Shown: positions 1-11,799, counted from the stretch's first letter. The stretch is DNA of 64,000 bases from Nectonema munidae (GCA_030549495.1 JAUIRK010000889.1:124001-188000); one strand, 5' to 3'. Numbers and translations: made by a program. Notes: generated by a model not told the origin, from the sequence alone.

Positions 1-2572
1 CATTAATACTCTTCTCTGTATCATTTCCAAAGCATTTGGCCAAAAGGACCTCATTTTGAGTTATGGAACATGAAGTGCTTCGATTTTTGAAAGTTGTGAG
101 AAAAAGATTATCATTCCTTTTCACTTTGGCGTATACGCAATACACATGCTATGAAGTATACTTCACTTCAATTCACTCTAAAAATAAATCACTATGCATA
201 CTTTTGATGAAGCTTATTATTTAATAAACATGATTTCGAATTGACATGGTTTCAAATGTTCTCTAGAGTTTATGCATCTGATAAACATTTATTACTAATT
301 ACATTTATTGTAATTTTTTGAAATTTTTAGGATATGTATTGGCTAGAAAATTCATTTTAAGAAAATTGGGTCAGATCCAGTTTTCTTAGTACGAATTTTT
401 CCATTTTTTTACGAAAATTCTTTTATATTTTTGTATGCTTAATCTAAATATTGAGTTTCAGGTAATCTTAATTAAGCATTTATAAATTTTATTTGCCTTT
501 TTGTAACTTTTTTTATAAAGAATATTGTCATTTTTCTACAATTTCAGACTTTAATATTCAATATGAATTTGAAACCGAGTAATCTAAGACTGCAGAAACT
601 AAAATGTAGGATTGTAATTTTGGTTCAGTATTCATTGATCTTATTTATCCAATCTCATTATAAATGCAAAAATAAAACTTTTTAAAATGTAAAGAGAAGA
701 CAAAAAAGCGCTGGATTGAAAAGTAATTTAATAATCTTAATAAGAAGCGACATAATACTTTGTATAATTTAAATACTACCAGGAAACTTATCAATGGATC
801 TCTGGGATATGTGAAGTCTTTCAAATATGATAAAGATGAAAAGGTAACATCTATTTTTATAAGGTTTAAAAAAGTCTAAGAAGAAGAAGAAATAGAAATC
901 CCAAAATATAGAGACAAACTACGAATGTTTCACAGTGCGTATGTGTATTGCTGACCATTTTCCGATAACTTTTGCTTATGCCGCCGCACTACTATACATA
1001 AATCATAAGGATTATCACTGTCAACAGCTTTAATTGATATCGAATCACGGTTTCTTTATCTTGTGTTTACAGTCTATCAGATCTTCACATTATTAACATA
1101 TCACTCAGAGAAAAAGAGGATTTATCATCATTCCATATTATTGCTGCTCCATAAGAAAGAAAACGGTATTAAACGTCAATGGTACATCACCAATAAACAT
1201 CTCTAAAAGCGGAGAAACTACGCAATAACTTATTTGAAGATAGTATCGAAAATATGCCACATCTTCAACATTATTGGGGGTGAATTTTTTTTGTAATTTT
1301 TAAAATTACTGGTCTGTAGATACCACGAGAGACATCAAATTTCTAATTCCTATCTAATTTCCAAACGTGTATTAAATTTCTTCAAGTGAATCAATCTGCA
1401 TGTAACAATTGTTGCACAGTTTGCAAAGCGAGCTTCGCACTGAATGAAGTCGTGCAAAGCGATGTATTCCTGTATTTGATTTCATATGTAAAATTGTTCA
1501 GTCTTTATACTTGCTTAAATTTTTTGAGCATGATCTTTATCGCAAACTCGTTAAATTTATAATCTTTTTTAGTTGTGTTTTTTTTGTTTTAGAGAAGTTT
1601 GTTTTATTAGCACTTATTTGCGCTAGTGGTAAGCCATAAAATATAGTTTAGTTATTTTGCCGATGATGAAGATGGGGTTGAAAAGGTCATAAAAGATTTT
1701 AATGGTGATGAGCTTTATGATGTTCATGATCATGGTTTTCATCTTTCAAACTTTTATACCTTAAAGTAAAATTGAATATTTTGAGCCTTTTCTTCTCCCA
1801 TGCAGCTTCAATATCTATAACAAAATCTAAATGAAATTTTTGCACTCAAACAGTACCTTCTGCTATAAATCTCCTTCTGAAAAACGTAATAAGCCTTCTC
1901 ATTACCAATGTATAATCTAGGATTCTAGCAAAATTTATCAAAATGCCATTTCCCCAAACTTCATATTGAAACGACTTCTAAATAAAAATGTATCTCAACT
2001 TATTTTTATGCATATATTGTATAAAATGTTAAAAGATGTTCATTACTTATTTGTTTGATTACCATAATTCATTTATAGTACATATTTTCCCAAGAGTATT
2101 GATAAACGATTTTTCAATAAAACCTGACAATATTCCAAACAATTGATTTTCATTTTCTGGCCGTTTGTTACAATTCAAAAATAGGTTCAAATTTGATTCA
2201 TAATTGTACAAGAGATTTTTGTGAATGATTAGTTGAGTGAGATTTAGTTGATGTCTAAAAATGTAAAGATTGAGCACAATTTCACATAGGATATGAATTG
2301 AGAATAGGTTCAAGCTTGTCGATTGTTTTGTGTGAGTTTTTATGCAGAGCGAGAATATCATGATCAAGTTTATGGAGGCAGATAAAGCTGTAGGCTTCGT
2401 TTGATTAGGATGTCTACATTACAATTTTCATAGATTGTTCACCATGAGATATTGAGATTAAAATGCTTTGAAAGATCCTGTCTTTTTGCTTTAGGAAAAA
2501 ACAAAATACGGGACTTTTTTAAAAGATTCAGTTTATGAATGTTGTTTTTGGTTTTAAATCTGAATAAGAAAA
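1..2572. other. AT-rich stretch, no gene seen
   Basis: No open frame here has recognisable protein character. The only frame over 100 codons (2059-2367, minus strand) is low-complexity and unlike any family I know. Short A/T runs dominate and no target-site-bounded element was found. Confidence 0.5.
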
Positions 2573-2923
2573 GGAAGAGTATAATGTAATATTGTCAAGC
2601 ATGTAGTTGCAGACAGATAGATTTTCAATTTTCAACAACTTTTTAGTAATATCAAATGTCCTTTGCCATCTTCATACCACTAATGAAATCAACCACAGCC
2701 CTTAAAGCTGAAATCATTGCACTTTTGAAGCAGCTTCATCAATGTAATTACAGCCAATATTGGGAAGAGTATAATGTAATATTGTCAAGCATGTAGTTGC
2801 AGACAGATAGAAGTGCAATGATTTCAGCTTCAAATGTAGAATGAAATGGGTTTAAGGGCTGTCGTTGATTTCATTAGTGGTATGAAGATGGCAAATAACA
2901 TTTGATATTACTAAAAAGTTGTT
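2573..2923. repeat. Rearranged foldback: direct repeat plus inverted repeat
   Basis: A 48-bp stretch (2573-2620, beginning GGAAGAGTATAATG) recurs identically and in the same direction at 2763-2810. Between and beyond the two copies, 2633-2724 is repeated in reverse at 2811-2923. The right arm is longer because it carries about 20 extra bases near 2832-2858. The arms otherwise match closely (for example TTCATACCACTAATGAAATC against its complement). No protein coding is seen. A template switch during replication or a decayed foldback transposon could produce this arrangement. Confidence 0.85.
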
Positions 2924-4033
2924 AATGTTGATATAAATAGACGTAAAATTCCTTTAAATTTCTTAAAAATTCTCATTGAAAAAAGAATTAAGTTTAAGAA
3001 TGACTTTTTTTGTGTGTCATTTTTCAAATTGTTTTATTTATGCAAAAATATAAGAATGAGTAAGGCGTTCTTAATCACTATTTTTTATTTGTTTACTCAA
3101 TTAATTTTATATAGTTTATATTTTAAACTCAGCTTATCTATTAAAAATTAAAAATTTTTTATTAAAGCAAAAAATGAAAATTTTATTCGAAAAAATATAA
3201 TGTTTAGGGTGAGCCTTTACTTTAACCTTTTTACCTTTGGGGCTAAACTTGATATATCATGTTTCAATGAAGTCAATGACAATTTAAATCTTGTCTATTA
3301 TCAATAAAATTTAGTCGGCTTCGACTTTCTGAATGCAGATAAAGACACCACCTGAGGCTCTAAAATTAATAATTAAAAATAAATTATATTTTAATCACTT
3401 TTAATATCAAATTTGATTCATCAAGATATGAAGTTGGTAAAGCTATCGCAATAACTGAACTTCTTCAATTCAGAACTTTTTTCAATTTCAGAACTTTTTC
3501 CCTCAATAAAATTAAGTTTATATTTTATTAAATTTTATCTTTATTGCAAAACTTTATCGACTCTAAATTTGAAATATTCTTATATGGACCCTTCTAAAAA
3601 TATTGCGGACTCCTGAGAAACACAGAATTAAGTTGCTAATGGCGTAATTTGAAAAAATCTAACCTCAGTTTTATCGAATTCAAAATGTTGAATCTAGGGA
3701 TTAATTAGTATGAAAATTGTTTACCACCTGATCGTTTCCTTTTTTAAAGTTTGAATTATGCGGTTCAAATTGTGTTTTTTCGATATATCAATAAATATTG
3801 AATTTTACTAAAAAAGCAAAAATATTTCTGCAAACAAAATTTCTTTCCTGCTTTCTGTAAGACTCGTTTCTCCCATCAACTATGTTTTTCATTTTGCCTA
3901 CAATCTAAGATTAATGATTATATTATATACTTAACCATAATGTCTAATATTTTTGTTAATTTATGATCCATATTTATGTTATTAAACCTGTTTTTTTTTA
4001 TGAAAATAGTTTAACTACGGTTTCTAACTGTCA
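2924..4033. other. Upstream region of PYROXD1, no gene seen
   Basis: AT-rich sequence with no usable open frame. It should contain the PYROXD1 promoter and 5' UTR, but I could not single out a TATA box because TATA-like strings are everywhere. An in-frame TAA at 4025-4027 lies three codons before the PYROXD1 ATG. Confidence 0.5.
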
Positions 4034-5584
4034 ATGTTTGGTCACTTCAATTTCATCGTTGTAGGTGGAGGGATAGCTGGTGTAAGTTGTGTTGAAACTC
4101 TTGCCTGTCTTGATCAATCTCTCTCAATTTTATTGGTCACTTGTGATGACGTGGTAAAAGTTACAACCAATCATTTCAAGCTGTCGCGTTATATCTCCTT
4201 CTTCGATGTGACGGAAAAGGAGTCGAGTTATTTGGCTTTACAGTATAGCAATGTTACGATTTGCAAAGAGTATGTTAAATTCATTGATAACGACAAGCAT
4301 ATGCTGTATAGTGAAGATAAAGTTGAACTGGGTAGTTATGACAGGCTGTGTCTTTGCACCGGATCTTCTCCATCTAATAGGTTATTTCAAGAAAAGAGTG
4401 ACAAAGATGAAAGCTTACGCACAAAAATCTTGACACTACGAGATACGCATTCTGTGATTAACTTGGTAACAAAATTAAAAGGGGCTAAGCGCCTTTGTGT
4501 GGTTGGAAATGGCGGCATTGCAATGGACATCGTCCCGAAATTAATAAAGACATTTCAAATTGTTTGGATTATTAAAGATCCCAATATTGCCTGTAATTAC
4601 ATTGATGAAGCTGCTTCAAAATTTTTGCTAAAATCTTTAGCAAAAAGCCGTAAAGAACAGCAATACCATAGTCAAGAGAGTTATTTGATTAAGGATTTAA
4701 GCCTGAAATCTGTTCAAAGAACTAAAAGCGACTTACCTGGATGTGGTGTTGGTCCTGGATGGCATGAAATGATCGGTGATTTGTTTTGCCAATCAAATTG
4801 TAAAGATGGTAATTTGTCCTCAAATTTACAAGTTCTTTATAATACTTCAGTTATCGACATATTTCAAGAATGCGAGAAAATGGTGAAAGATAGGAAATTT
4901 TATCCATTGAATGATAGTAATGACAAAAAATGGCCAATTTTCTTAGAAATCAATAAAGAAAATCAATTGATTGGTTGTGACTTTGTAATTAATGCTACAG
5001 GTGTAATTCCTAATTCAAGACAAATTTTGTTCATCTCAAAAGACACCTCATTCAATTTTGGAAGAGACGAAGGAATCTTAGTGGATTACACAATGAAGAC
5101 CAGTATACTTGGTGTGTTCGCTGCAGGAGACGTATGTTGTTGTGAATGGGAGCAAAAGCCTAGGCTATGGTTTCAAATGCGCCTTTGGAGTCAAGCAAGG
5201 CAAATGGGCATATCTGCTGGAGAGCATATGTTCTATGAATTTAAGAAAGCTACTTCCAAGATCGATTCTCCTCCTTTCATGCCCTCGTTTTTTGATCTGT
5301 TCTGTCATACGACTGAGTTCTTCACTTTCAAAATCATTCTTTTGGGCCTTTTTAACGCTCAGCATACGCTGGAGGAAGGTGAGTGTACTTTAATTGTTAG
5401 GGCAGAGAATGACGAGTACATAAAATTGATTCTTGTTGAAGGAAAAGTTGTTGGAGCAATTTTGATTGGAGATACGGATTTCGAAGAAACTGTAGAAAAT
5501 CTAATACTCAATGAGCTGGATATTAGTTGTTATGGAAGTGACATCCTTAATCCCAATATCGACGTATCAGATTATTTTGATTAA
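4034..5584 (+). CDS. PYROXD1: PYROXD1: pyridine nucleotide-disulfide oxidoreductase domain protein 1
   Basis: This is a flavoprotein of the class I pyridine nucleotide-disulfide oxidoreductase fold. In animals PYROXD1 binds FAD and NAD(P)H and is reported to protect the tRNA ligase complex (RTCB) from oxidation, in nucleus and cytoplasm. The 516-residue frame has the FAD-binding Rossmann loop near residues 9-16 (VVGGGIAG), the second dinucleotide loop at about 156-161 (VVGNGG), the FAD-closing AAGD at 363-366, the WFQMRLWSQARQMG stretch soon after, and the family's end (NPNIDVSDYFD). Length matches the roughly 500-residue animal protein. There is no CxxxxC redox pair, as in other PYROXD1. The ATG is fixed by an in-frame TAA at 4025-4027. 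The coding region is in one exon, whereas vertebrate PYROXD1 has many. It is intact and likely functional. Confidence 0.96.
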   Translation: MFGHFNFIVVGGGIAGVSCVETLACLDQSLSILLVTCDDVVKVTTNHFKLSRYISFFDVTEKESSYLALQYSNVTICKEYVKFIDNDKHMLYSEDKVELGSYDRLCLCTGSSPSNRLFQEKSDKDESLRTKILTLRDTHSVINLVTKLKGAKRLCVVGNGGIAMDIVPKLIKTFQIVWIIKDPNIACNYIDEAASKFLLKSLAKSRKEQQYHSQESYLIKDLSLKSVQRTKSDLPGCGVGPGWHEMIGDLFCQSNCKDGNLSSNLQVLYNTSVIDIFQECEKMVKDRKFYPLNDSNDKKWPIFLEINKENQLIGCDFVINATGVIPNSRQILFISKDTSFNFGRDEGILVDYTMKTSILGVFAAGDVCCCEWEQKPRLWFQMRLWSQARQMGISAGEHMFYEFKKATSKIDSPPFMPSFFDLFCHTTEFFTFKIILLGLFNAQHTLEEGECTLIVRAENDEYIKLILVEGKVVGAILIGDTDFEETVENLILNELDISCYGSDILNPNIDVSDYFD

Positions 5585-5719
5585 AAGATTGCTAAATTGA
5601 AGCCAAGAAAAAATTTAAGAATAGAATTATCATCTCCCTCTTATCAAGTTGTGAAACGCATGGTTCTTAGCTAGGTTATATTTTGACCTTGAAAGTATTT
5701 TAAAAAAGGACAGTTAAGT

Positions 5720-5737
5720 AATAAAGTTTCCAATAAA
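5720..5737 (+). promoter_or_regulatory. Poly(A) signals of PYROXD1
   Basis: Two AATAAA hexamers lie at 5720-5725 and 5732-5737, about 140 bases past the PYROXD1 stop, and a T-rich stretch follows. This is a normal place for 3'-end cleavage. No long A tract follows, so there is no sign of a retrocopy tail. Confidence 0.7.
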
Positions 5738-6718
5738 TGAAATATTTTTTTTATTATTGGTCTGGCATAATCATTGGAGAGAACCAAAATGTATATACCG
5801 CATATCTAGCTTACAAGTGTAGGGGTATTGAAAGACTTCTATATTATTTAGAAAATCCATGAAATTTAAAATTCCATCTTTAGTTATTTTTTGAACATCC
5901 TTTGACTCGGTGATGAGCTGAATTGATAATATTGTCCATGAGCGTTGTCGAAGAACATTAGTAAATTACGACATTGAACTTTCTTAGAATTGCTTACTGC
6001 GTCTGTCTGTCTATCCGGTCTGTGAATAAATTTCTCGTCTTCTAAGCTTCTTTATTTTTACGTGATAGATGCCAGATAAGTTACTCATGTTAACTTTTTT
6101 AAAGTAAATTTTTTCCACCTTTGCCAAACTCATCTTGATATGAAAGTGTATTTTCGTAAATTCAGTTTCATCACAGTTAAATATGTCATTGAAAGGGTAA
6201 ATTTATGGTAATTTCACGGAGATGTTAGTTAATGTTGTTACAAGTCTGAATCCACGCTGTTTTTTGACAGACTATTTATATTGACAAAATGGTGCGCCAT
6301 CTGTCCACTCATTCATTTGAACCTTTGAATTTCGTTTTTTGCTCTTAGTTGCCAATAATTTTTTTAGAGATATGTATATTTTTTGCACTAGCAGTTCTAA
6401 ACCACTTCCATACTACATCATTTATATCAAAAAATATACAGTTTGAATTAAATATTTTTTCATTTAAATTTTGTTCGTTTCATATTGCTATAAGTAAATG
6501 TTTTTTGAGATGTATATTTCCAACAGTTGATTTACTAATCCTATAATTTCAACAAGCTGTGTCTTTGTTAGCTAAGGTTTAAATATTTGCATAATTTGGT
6601 TATTTTTAATTTTCATTTAATTTTAATTTAATTTTTCTTTTTAAATTTTAATTTGTCCTCATAAAATTTTTGCTTATATTCTCTTGATGGATAAGGAGAT
6701 AAAATCTGTGATTACCTC
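5738..6718. other. Intergenic, no gene seen
   Basis: AT-rich DNA between PYROXD1 and the LINE fragment. A 65-codon frame at 6349-6546 is phenylalanine-rich and low-complexity and is probably chance. Confidence 0.5.
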
Positions 6719-7178
6719 TGCTATTATAACATAATTTAATTAACATAACATAATTTATTAGCGAAAAGAAAAAAGGCAAAAAAGCCTATAAGGAATATTC
6801 GCATCGTATTTATGAAGGTCCAGATCTTTATTCACGCTCAAACATTTTTTCCTTCCAAAACTCATCGAGTCTGTTTTTAAAAACATTCAAGGAAGTGGCA
6901 TTAATAACAAAATCAGGCAAGGCATTTATCATACGTTGAGTAAAAAATCTTTTCAGATATAACTTTTTGCAATGTCGCTTTTTAAACTTGAAGGAATGAA
7001 ATCTTTGTAGTCTTTAAGAAAACTCAGGTAAGATTTGTGAAGCCAATTTTAACTTTTCATTTGCAATGTTGTAAACGGTAATCATAACATTTCTTTTAAA
7101 CCTATACATCATGAAAGGCAAATTTAATTTTTTCAATCTTTCTTTATAGCTAAAATGTTTCATACCTAATATCTTTTT
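6719..7178 (-). mobile_element. LINE, C-terminal end of reverse transcriptase and 3' tail
   Basis: Reading the minus strand from 7178, the frame gives KKILGMKHFSYKERLKKLNL, then RRxxMI-type sequence, a basic HSFKFKKRHCKKLYLKRFF stretch and INALPDFVINATSLNVFKNR before a stop. This order (YxERLxxLxL, then FFxxRxxN.LP..V..A.SLN.FK.RLD.FW) is the C-terminal tail of CR1/L2/Jockey-group reverse transcriptases. It has an in-frame stop near the middle. After the stop come about 60 bases and an AATAAATTATGTTATGTTAA tail of short repeats, ending near 6719, as in LINEs that end in short repeats rather than poly(A). It abuts an opposed LINE piece at 7181. Confidence 0.8.
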
Positions 7179-7180
7179 AG

Positions 7181-8548
7181 TAATTGTTCCCTGGATTATG
7201 TAGAGATATTTCCAAGGAAAGTTTAACTAAGGCTTTGATGTTTTTAATTGATACGGAAAGTACTGATAAATTTTCAAAAATGAATGAAAAATTAGACAAT
7301 AGCTCAAATATTATTTATTTGAAAGGCAAAAATAATTTTTCAAAACCTGTAATCTATGCAGAAATAAGTTTATCTAAAGACAGTATAAGGTTTGAAAAAT
7401 TTAACCCTAGACCAGTTAGATTTTTTATCAATTCGCTTAACTTTGTCCTTTCTGATGATGGTTTCAAGTTTCTTTTACTAGAAAAAAATAAAATCAAGTC
7501 GGAAGACATAAATAGCATAATTAAAATCGAAAACAAAACGATGAAAATAAGTTTCAATACATTCTGCAGCTTTCAAGTGAGGGTAGAAATATTTATAGTC
7601 AAGAAAGAATATATTTTATGAACTATAGTTTTCCTGTTGTTCTTTAAAAAGATGCTACAATTGTCAAAATTATGGACATTGGAATCATGAATGTCATGGT
7701 ACTGTGAAAACGAAATGTAGGTTTTGTAACAGCTTTGACCATACTACTTCCCAATGTTTATCAAAAATAGAGAAATATAGTCATTGTAAAGATTGTAACC
7801 ATAAATGTTTTGATTAAAATTGTCAAAGTTTTAAACAAAAGTGTTATGAAAAGGATACAATTTTATATAATAATTTGCAAAACATTATAGATGGAAATGA
7901 ATCTTAGTTTTTTTTTCAAATTCTTATTCATACTTACAGTCTTCTCATGAAGCATTAAATAGAAATTTTCAGCGTAGTCAAGATCTTTTAGACGATATTC
8001 TTTGGGATAACTTTGAAGATTCTTCTTTGTGTAGATCAAAAGTTTCCTATGATAGTTGTGACTTCTCTCTTCCATATGACTTTAACATCATGAGTCTAAA
8101 TATTTGTTCTTTAAAAAATAAAGTTTCACAATTAGAAATCTTTTTAAATAAAATTAATCGTGTTTCATCTCAGTTTATTTCTATCGTAGGCTTACAGGAA
8201 ACATGGTTGACTGATGAATTATCTCAATTATACTCAATTGATGCTTACATTTTTTTGATTCAAGAATCTAAATTTACAAAACATCGAGGTTAGGATTTTA
8301 TATTGATAAAAAATTTTGGTATGAAGTTATTTCCTTGCCAATTAATGACTTACGTTTTGAAATATTTGCTGTTATACATTTTGCTAACGGCAAGAAAGTT
8401 CTGATTTCTAATATATATCGTCATCCTATTTCTCTCCACGATAAGCCTAATTATTTTTAAAAACTTTTGTGCTATCTTGAATCTCATTATCCGAAAGATT
8501 TTCACTGGCGACTTCAATTATAATCTTTTTGATTTTAATACTTCTTAG
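7181..8548 (+). mobile_element. LINE, ORF1 with CCHC zinc knuckles and 5' part of ORF2 endonuclease
   Basis: Open frame 7184-7621 looks like an ORF1 N-terminal part. In another frame there are two perfect CCHC knuckles (C-x2-C-x4-H-x4-C) at 7653-7694 (CYNCQNYGHWNHEC) and 7716-7757 (CRFCNSFDHTTSQC), then a damaged third. Such knuckles are typical of Jockey-group ORF1. From 8027 an apurinic-type endonuclease starts (IMSLNICSLKNK, then GLQETWL). It stops at 8292, but continues in other frames as GLGFYIDKKFWYEV, LISNIYRHP and the catalytic GDFN motif near 8505. Several frameshifts and stops make it dead. The copy ends at 8548, where an opposed LINE tail is inserted. Confidence 0.8.
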
Positions 8549-8720
8549 AAGAAGAAGAAGAAGTTTATTTATCATAGAGTGAATATAACAAGGTTTACAT
8601 ACACACATAAAAAATAATATAGATATGGAATATAACAAAAGATAGAATACGATATGTGATAGGATATTTCGCAAGGCCATAAAGCCGCTTAAGGAGATAT
8701 CCTAACTAAATAAACGATAT
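8549..8720 (-). mobile_element. 3' tail of a second LINE inserted in the first
   Basis: On the minus strand this reads as an untranslated tail (CTTAAGCGGCTTTATGGCC onwards) ending in TGATAAATAAACTTCTTC and a (TTC)n tract at 8549-8563. AATAAA-like sequence followed by a short-repeat tail is the usual 3' end of CR1/L2-type LINEs. A sister tail with a (TTTC)n tract is at 15935-15990. The inner boundary is approximate. Confidence 0.55.
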
Positions 8721-8934
8721 AAAAAAAAGGTAAAAGAAAAAAAACGAAATATAAGTTATGAAAATATCATATACAACATAATTTAAATGTACAATGATGC
8801 TTAGGGAGGAATACTAGAAAAGTAGAATAAATTAAATTTATATACATATTTACAAGCAAAGCAATTAACTGAACAGTAATTTGATAAGTATGTATTAATG
8901 AATAATTTTTTTAAATATACTTTTAAAGAGCTAA

Positions 8935-9060
8935 TTTTCATATTAAACCCTATTCCTGACGAGGGGTGGGGGGCTTTTTGAACCCCCCCCCCCCCCTAAA
9001 CTAAAATTTATTTTATCACAAAATGGCAAAACCAATTGCCACCAAACTCTGACTTTTCCT
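8935..9060 (+). repeat. Dispersed repeat with C-run hairpin module, copy 1
   Basis: It begins with AAACCCTATTCCTGACGAGG, then a G-run, TTTTT and a long C-run, followed by TAAACTAAAATTTATTTTAT and a stretch ending CTGACTTTTCCT. The same order of motifs is found in reverse orientation at 57130-57215 and 57470-57555, and partly at 13547-13613. The G-run and C-run can pair as a hairpin. No coding. Confidence 0.7.
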
Positions 9061-9886
9061 AAAAGAGTTAGCACAAGAATTTATTATTCTCCCACACTAA
9101 GTGATTTGTTCATAAATTGGAATTGGGATTTCGAAAGTAGAAACGAAGTTTTTCTCAAAGGAAAAGAAAATTTAGAGAAAATAACGTTTTTGAGCAATAA
9201 AAGATGAAAAGGGAATGGAAGAAGATTGGATTTTGCCAATCGGAATTTGTGTCGATACAATTTATATTGAATACCCAAAGTATTGAGATTCCCAATTTAA
9301 ATAGATAATAGATCAGATAAGGGTTTGAAATTTGAATCATTCGGAAGATCAATATTATTTTCTAGGAAATTCAAATAAATACTTTGATCGAAAGGAAAAT
9401 ATCTAGCTACGTATATTCATAAATTTGACATGAATTCTATGCTTTTTTACCTAATTTAGCACGATAATTTATATTTATGAGTCATTTAGTGTTAAAAAAG
9501 TAAAATAAAGATGCTTATTCACAAGTTTGTGGTTTTATATTCGGAAAATTTTCCCGAATTTTGTGAAAAAGGTTGATGTCAATTGTGAACACCCCCTAAT
9601 CAGAACTAGCAAATGTTTCATAAAAAATAAGTAAGAAGTTCAAAAATTTAAAAGCAGAAATATTTTTAAATTTATTCAACTGCAAACAAATATAGGAAAC
9701 ATATTCAAAATTTATTGAAACAGAGATAAAAAACGAAAAACTCTGAATGAACTAAATATGAACAAAAACACAGTAAGTAATAACAAAAATTAAGTGAATG
9801 GAAAAATGATAAATAATTAAAAAATAAATTTTTTAGACAAAGTTTTTATGAATGAAACAAATTGAAAAAGTTATGATGAGGTACAT
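9061..9886. other. No gene seen
   Basis: AT-rich DNA between a dispersed repeat and a piggyBac fossil. Probably includes the 3' part of the piggyBac element, but no TTAA-flanked terminal repeat could be fixed. Confidence 0.45.
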
Positions 9887-11791
9887 TTATTGACATCTAG
9901 AGCAAAGTACAAAGCTATGTTTAGAACAAACTGAAGTTTTGCATCTTGCGCATTGTTTAGTCGCTTTACTTAATTTGTCTTTTTTGTTTTTATATTGGAT
10001 ACCTTTTATTTCTGCCAAACAAAAGCTACAACGCTTTCTAGTCTTGATTTCTTGAAAAGTTTGTGTAGTACTTATTGGTTTTGCTCCAGTCAGCATAAAA
10101 ATTGAAGCGTGAATCTTCTCAATTATATTAGAATTTAAACCGAGTTGAGACCTTTCCTTCAAAAACGGTAAATAAGTGAGCAAGATAATTCTAAACTGAT
10201 CTTCAAAGTTTCAGATTTTCTCGGATCAATGTTTATTTGATTTTCTGGCTGTTGAAAATGATCTCATTTTCTGATCGACAATATCAGTTCCCCCTTTTGT
10301 ATAGTCATAAAATTTAAAAATTTGCGGCTTTTTTTCTCATCGCGAGTTATTCCTTTATGAATGGGCGTGATGAAAGAATAAGAACGTTTTTTTGCCTTTT
10401 GATTTTGTGTTCACAACATAACTATGTAGTGACAAATAGCCGTGTTCTTTGTTATAATAACATTTATAGGAAAAATTTTCTCGCCCTGAAATAGTTTTGA
10501 TTTTGACCGGAATGCCTTTACGATTTGTATTAATTGTCCCAACAACAGTGATGTCTCTTTCAAATAACCATTTAACAAGTTCGACAGAAGTATACAGCCT
10601 ATCAATTGTAATATTTCTTCCTCTAAGAGGCAAACATTGACTCAACCGGGAGACCATAGACTTAATAATTGCACAAGACCCTGGAACATAAAATTCTCCT
10701 GACTCGCTTTTAGGCTTGCCAGCATAGCAGACAATGAAAAATGTAAATGGGTATTTTACAGCATTAATTGATTTAAAGAGTAAACCATACTTTGATGGTT
10801 TTTTCGGATTGAAGACGTTGAATTGCACCCCGACTCTACTTGCATATAATGTTTCATCTAATGTGAGGCAGTCATCGGGAACTAACCATTTTGTGCAATT
10901 CATATTAAAAACTTCAAATAATTCCCTTATAGCAGCCCAGCGATCAAATAACCATCTTTCAGGCCTAGATTTGATATCATCAAAACACAAAAAATGGTTA
11001 ATAAAATAAAATCTGTGTATGCTCATGACCGCTGAAAACAATGGAGAACCAATGCGCGACCACACCAAAGAAGCATCGATATAGTTTTGCCCACTAAGTG
11101 CTCTTAGATAGCACAATCCAATATATGCATAAAATTCATTTCTGTATGTTTCTTACACATGAGCTTTTATTTTTTTTTTTAACTTTTCAGCTACTTTCTC
11201 ATTTTCTATGTATTCATTTATACGCTTGTTAGAGTTTTTAAGTATAATTTCAACAATTTGTTTATCAAAAAATAATTCCCAGCACTCTAAAATATTCGTA
11301 GCTTCTTGAGCCACACCTCTAACACCAGGTCTTTCTCTAATTACATCGCAACTTCTTTGTCTACCAACTCTACTACTTTTCATATTACTCCATGTATAAA
11401 AATCTTGGGCCTTTGAATATAAAACTTCATCTACTAACTCTTCGTCTAATAAATAATACTTTGTTTCGTCCAAAGCATCTTCTATATTTCTTATTCGATT
11501 CTCATCTTGTCTCAAATCCATAAAATCAAGCTGTTCAAATAGAAGTTCAATGTTCTCTATGTTCAGTGCATCCCATCCCAAATCTTCCTCACTTTCGATT
11601 GCTTCATCTTGACCAACATCGTCGCTCAAATCACCCCAATCGTTTTCATTATTTCCAAGCTCTAAACTTCTTTCCAAAAAATCACTAGAAGTTCCAGGAG
11701 TTTCTTAATCCATATTAACTTGATCATCACCAAAATTATCACTCTCAAAACCAAAAATGTCAAACAAATTAGCATCATCTGAATAATTCAT
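9887..11791 (-). pseudogene. piggyBac transposase fossil (copy 1)
   Basis: The frame starts at ATG 11791 (MNYSDDANLFDIFGFESDN). It meets TAA at codon 29 (11707-11705), then runs as an acidic N-terminus to a second in-frame TAA at 11155, and continues into the DDE core. The three acidic catalytic positions are visible: CLTLDETLYASR, NITIDRLYTS and, after a frameshift near 10370, YDYTKGGTDIVDQ around 10285. Roughly 50 or more residues are then missing before the C-terminal cysteine-rich finger (RCSFCLAEI, CARCKTSVC, CSRCQ), which ends at 9887. This order (acidic N-terminus, DDD core, cysteine-rich C-terminus) is diagnostic of piggyBac/PGBD. At least two nonsense codons, frameshifts and an internal deletion make it dead. 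It is a different subfamily from the copies at 24.0 and 41.7 kb. Confidence 0.9.
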
Positions 11792-11799
11792 ACCTAAAA

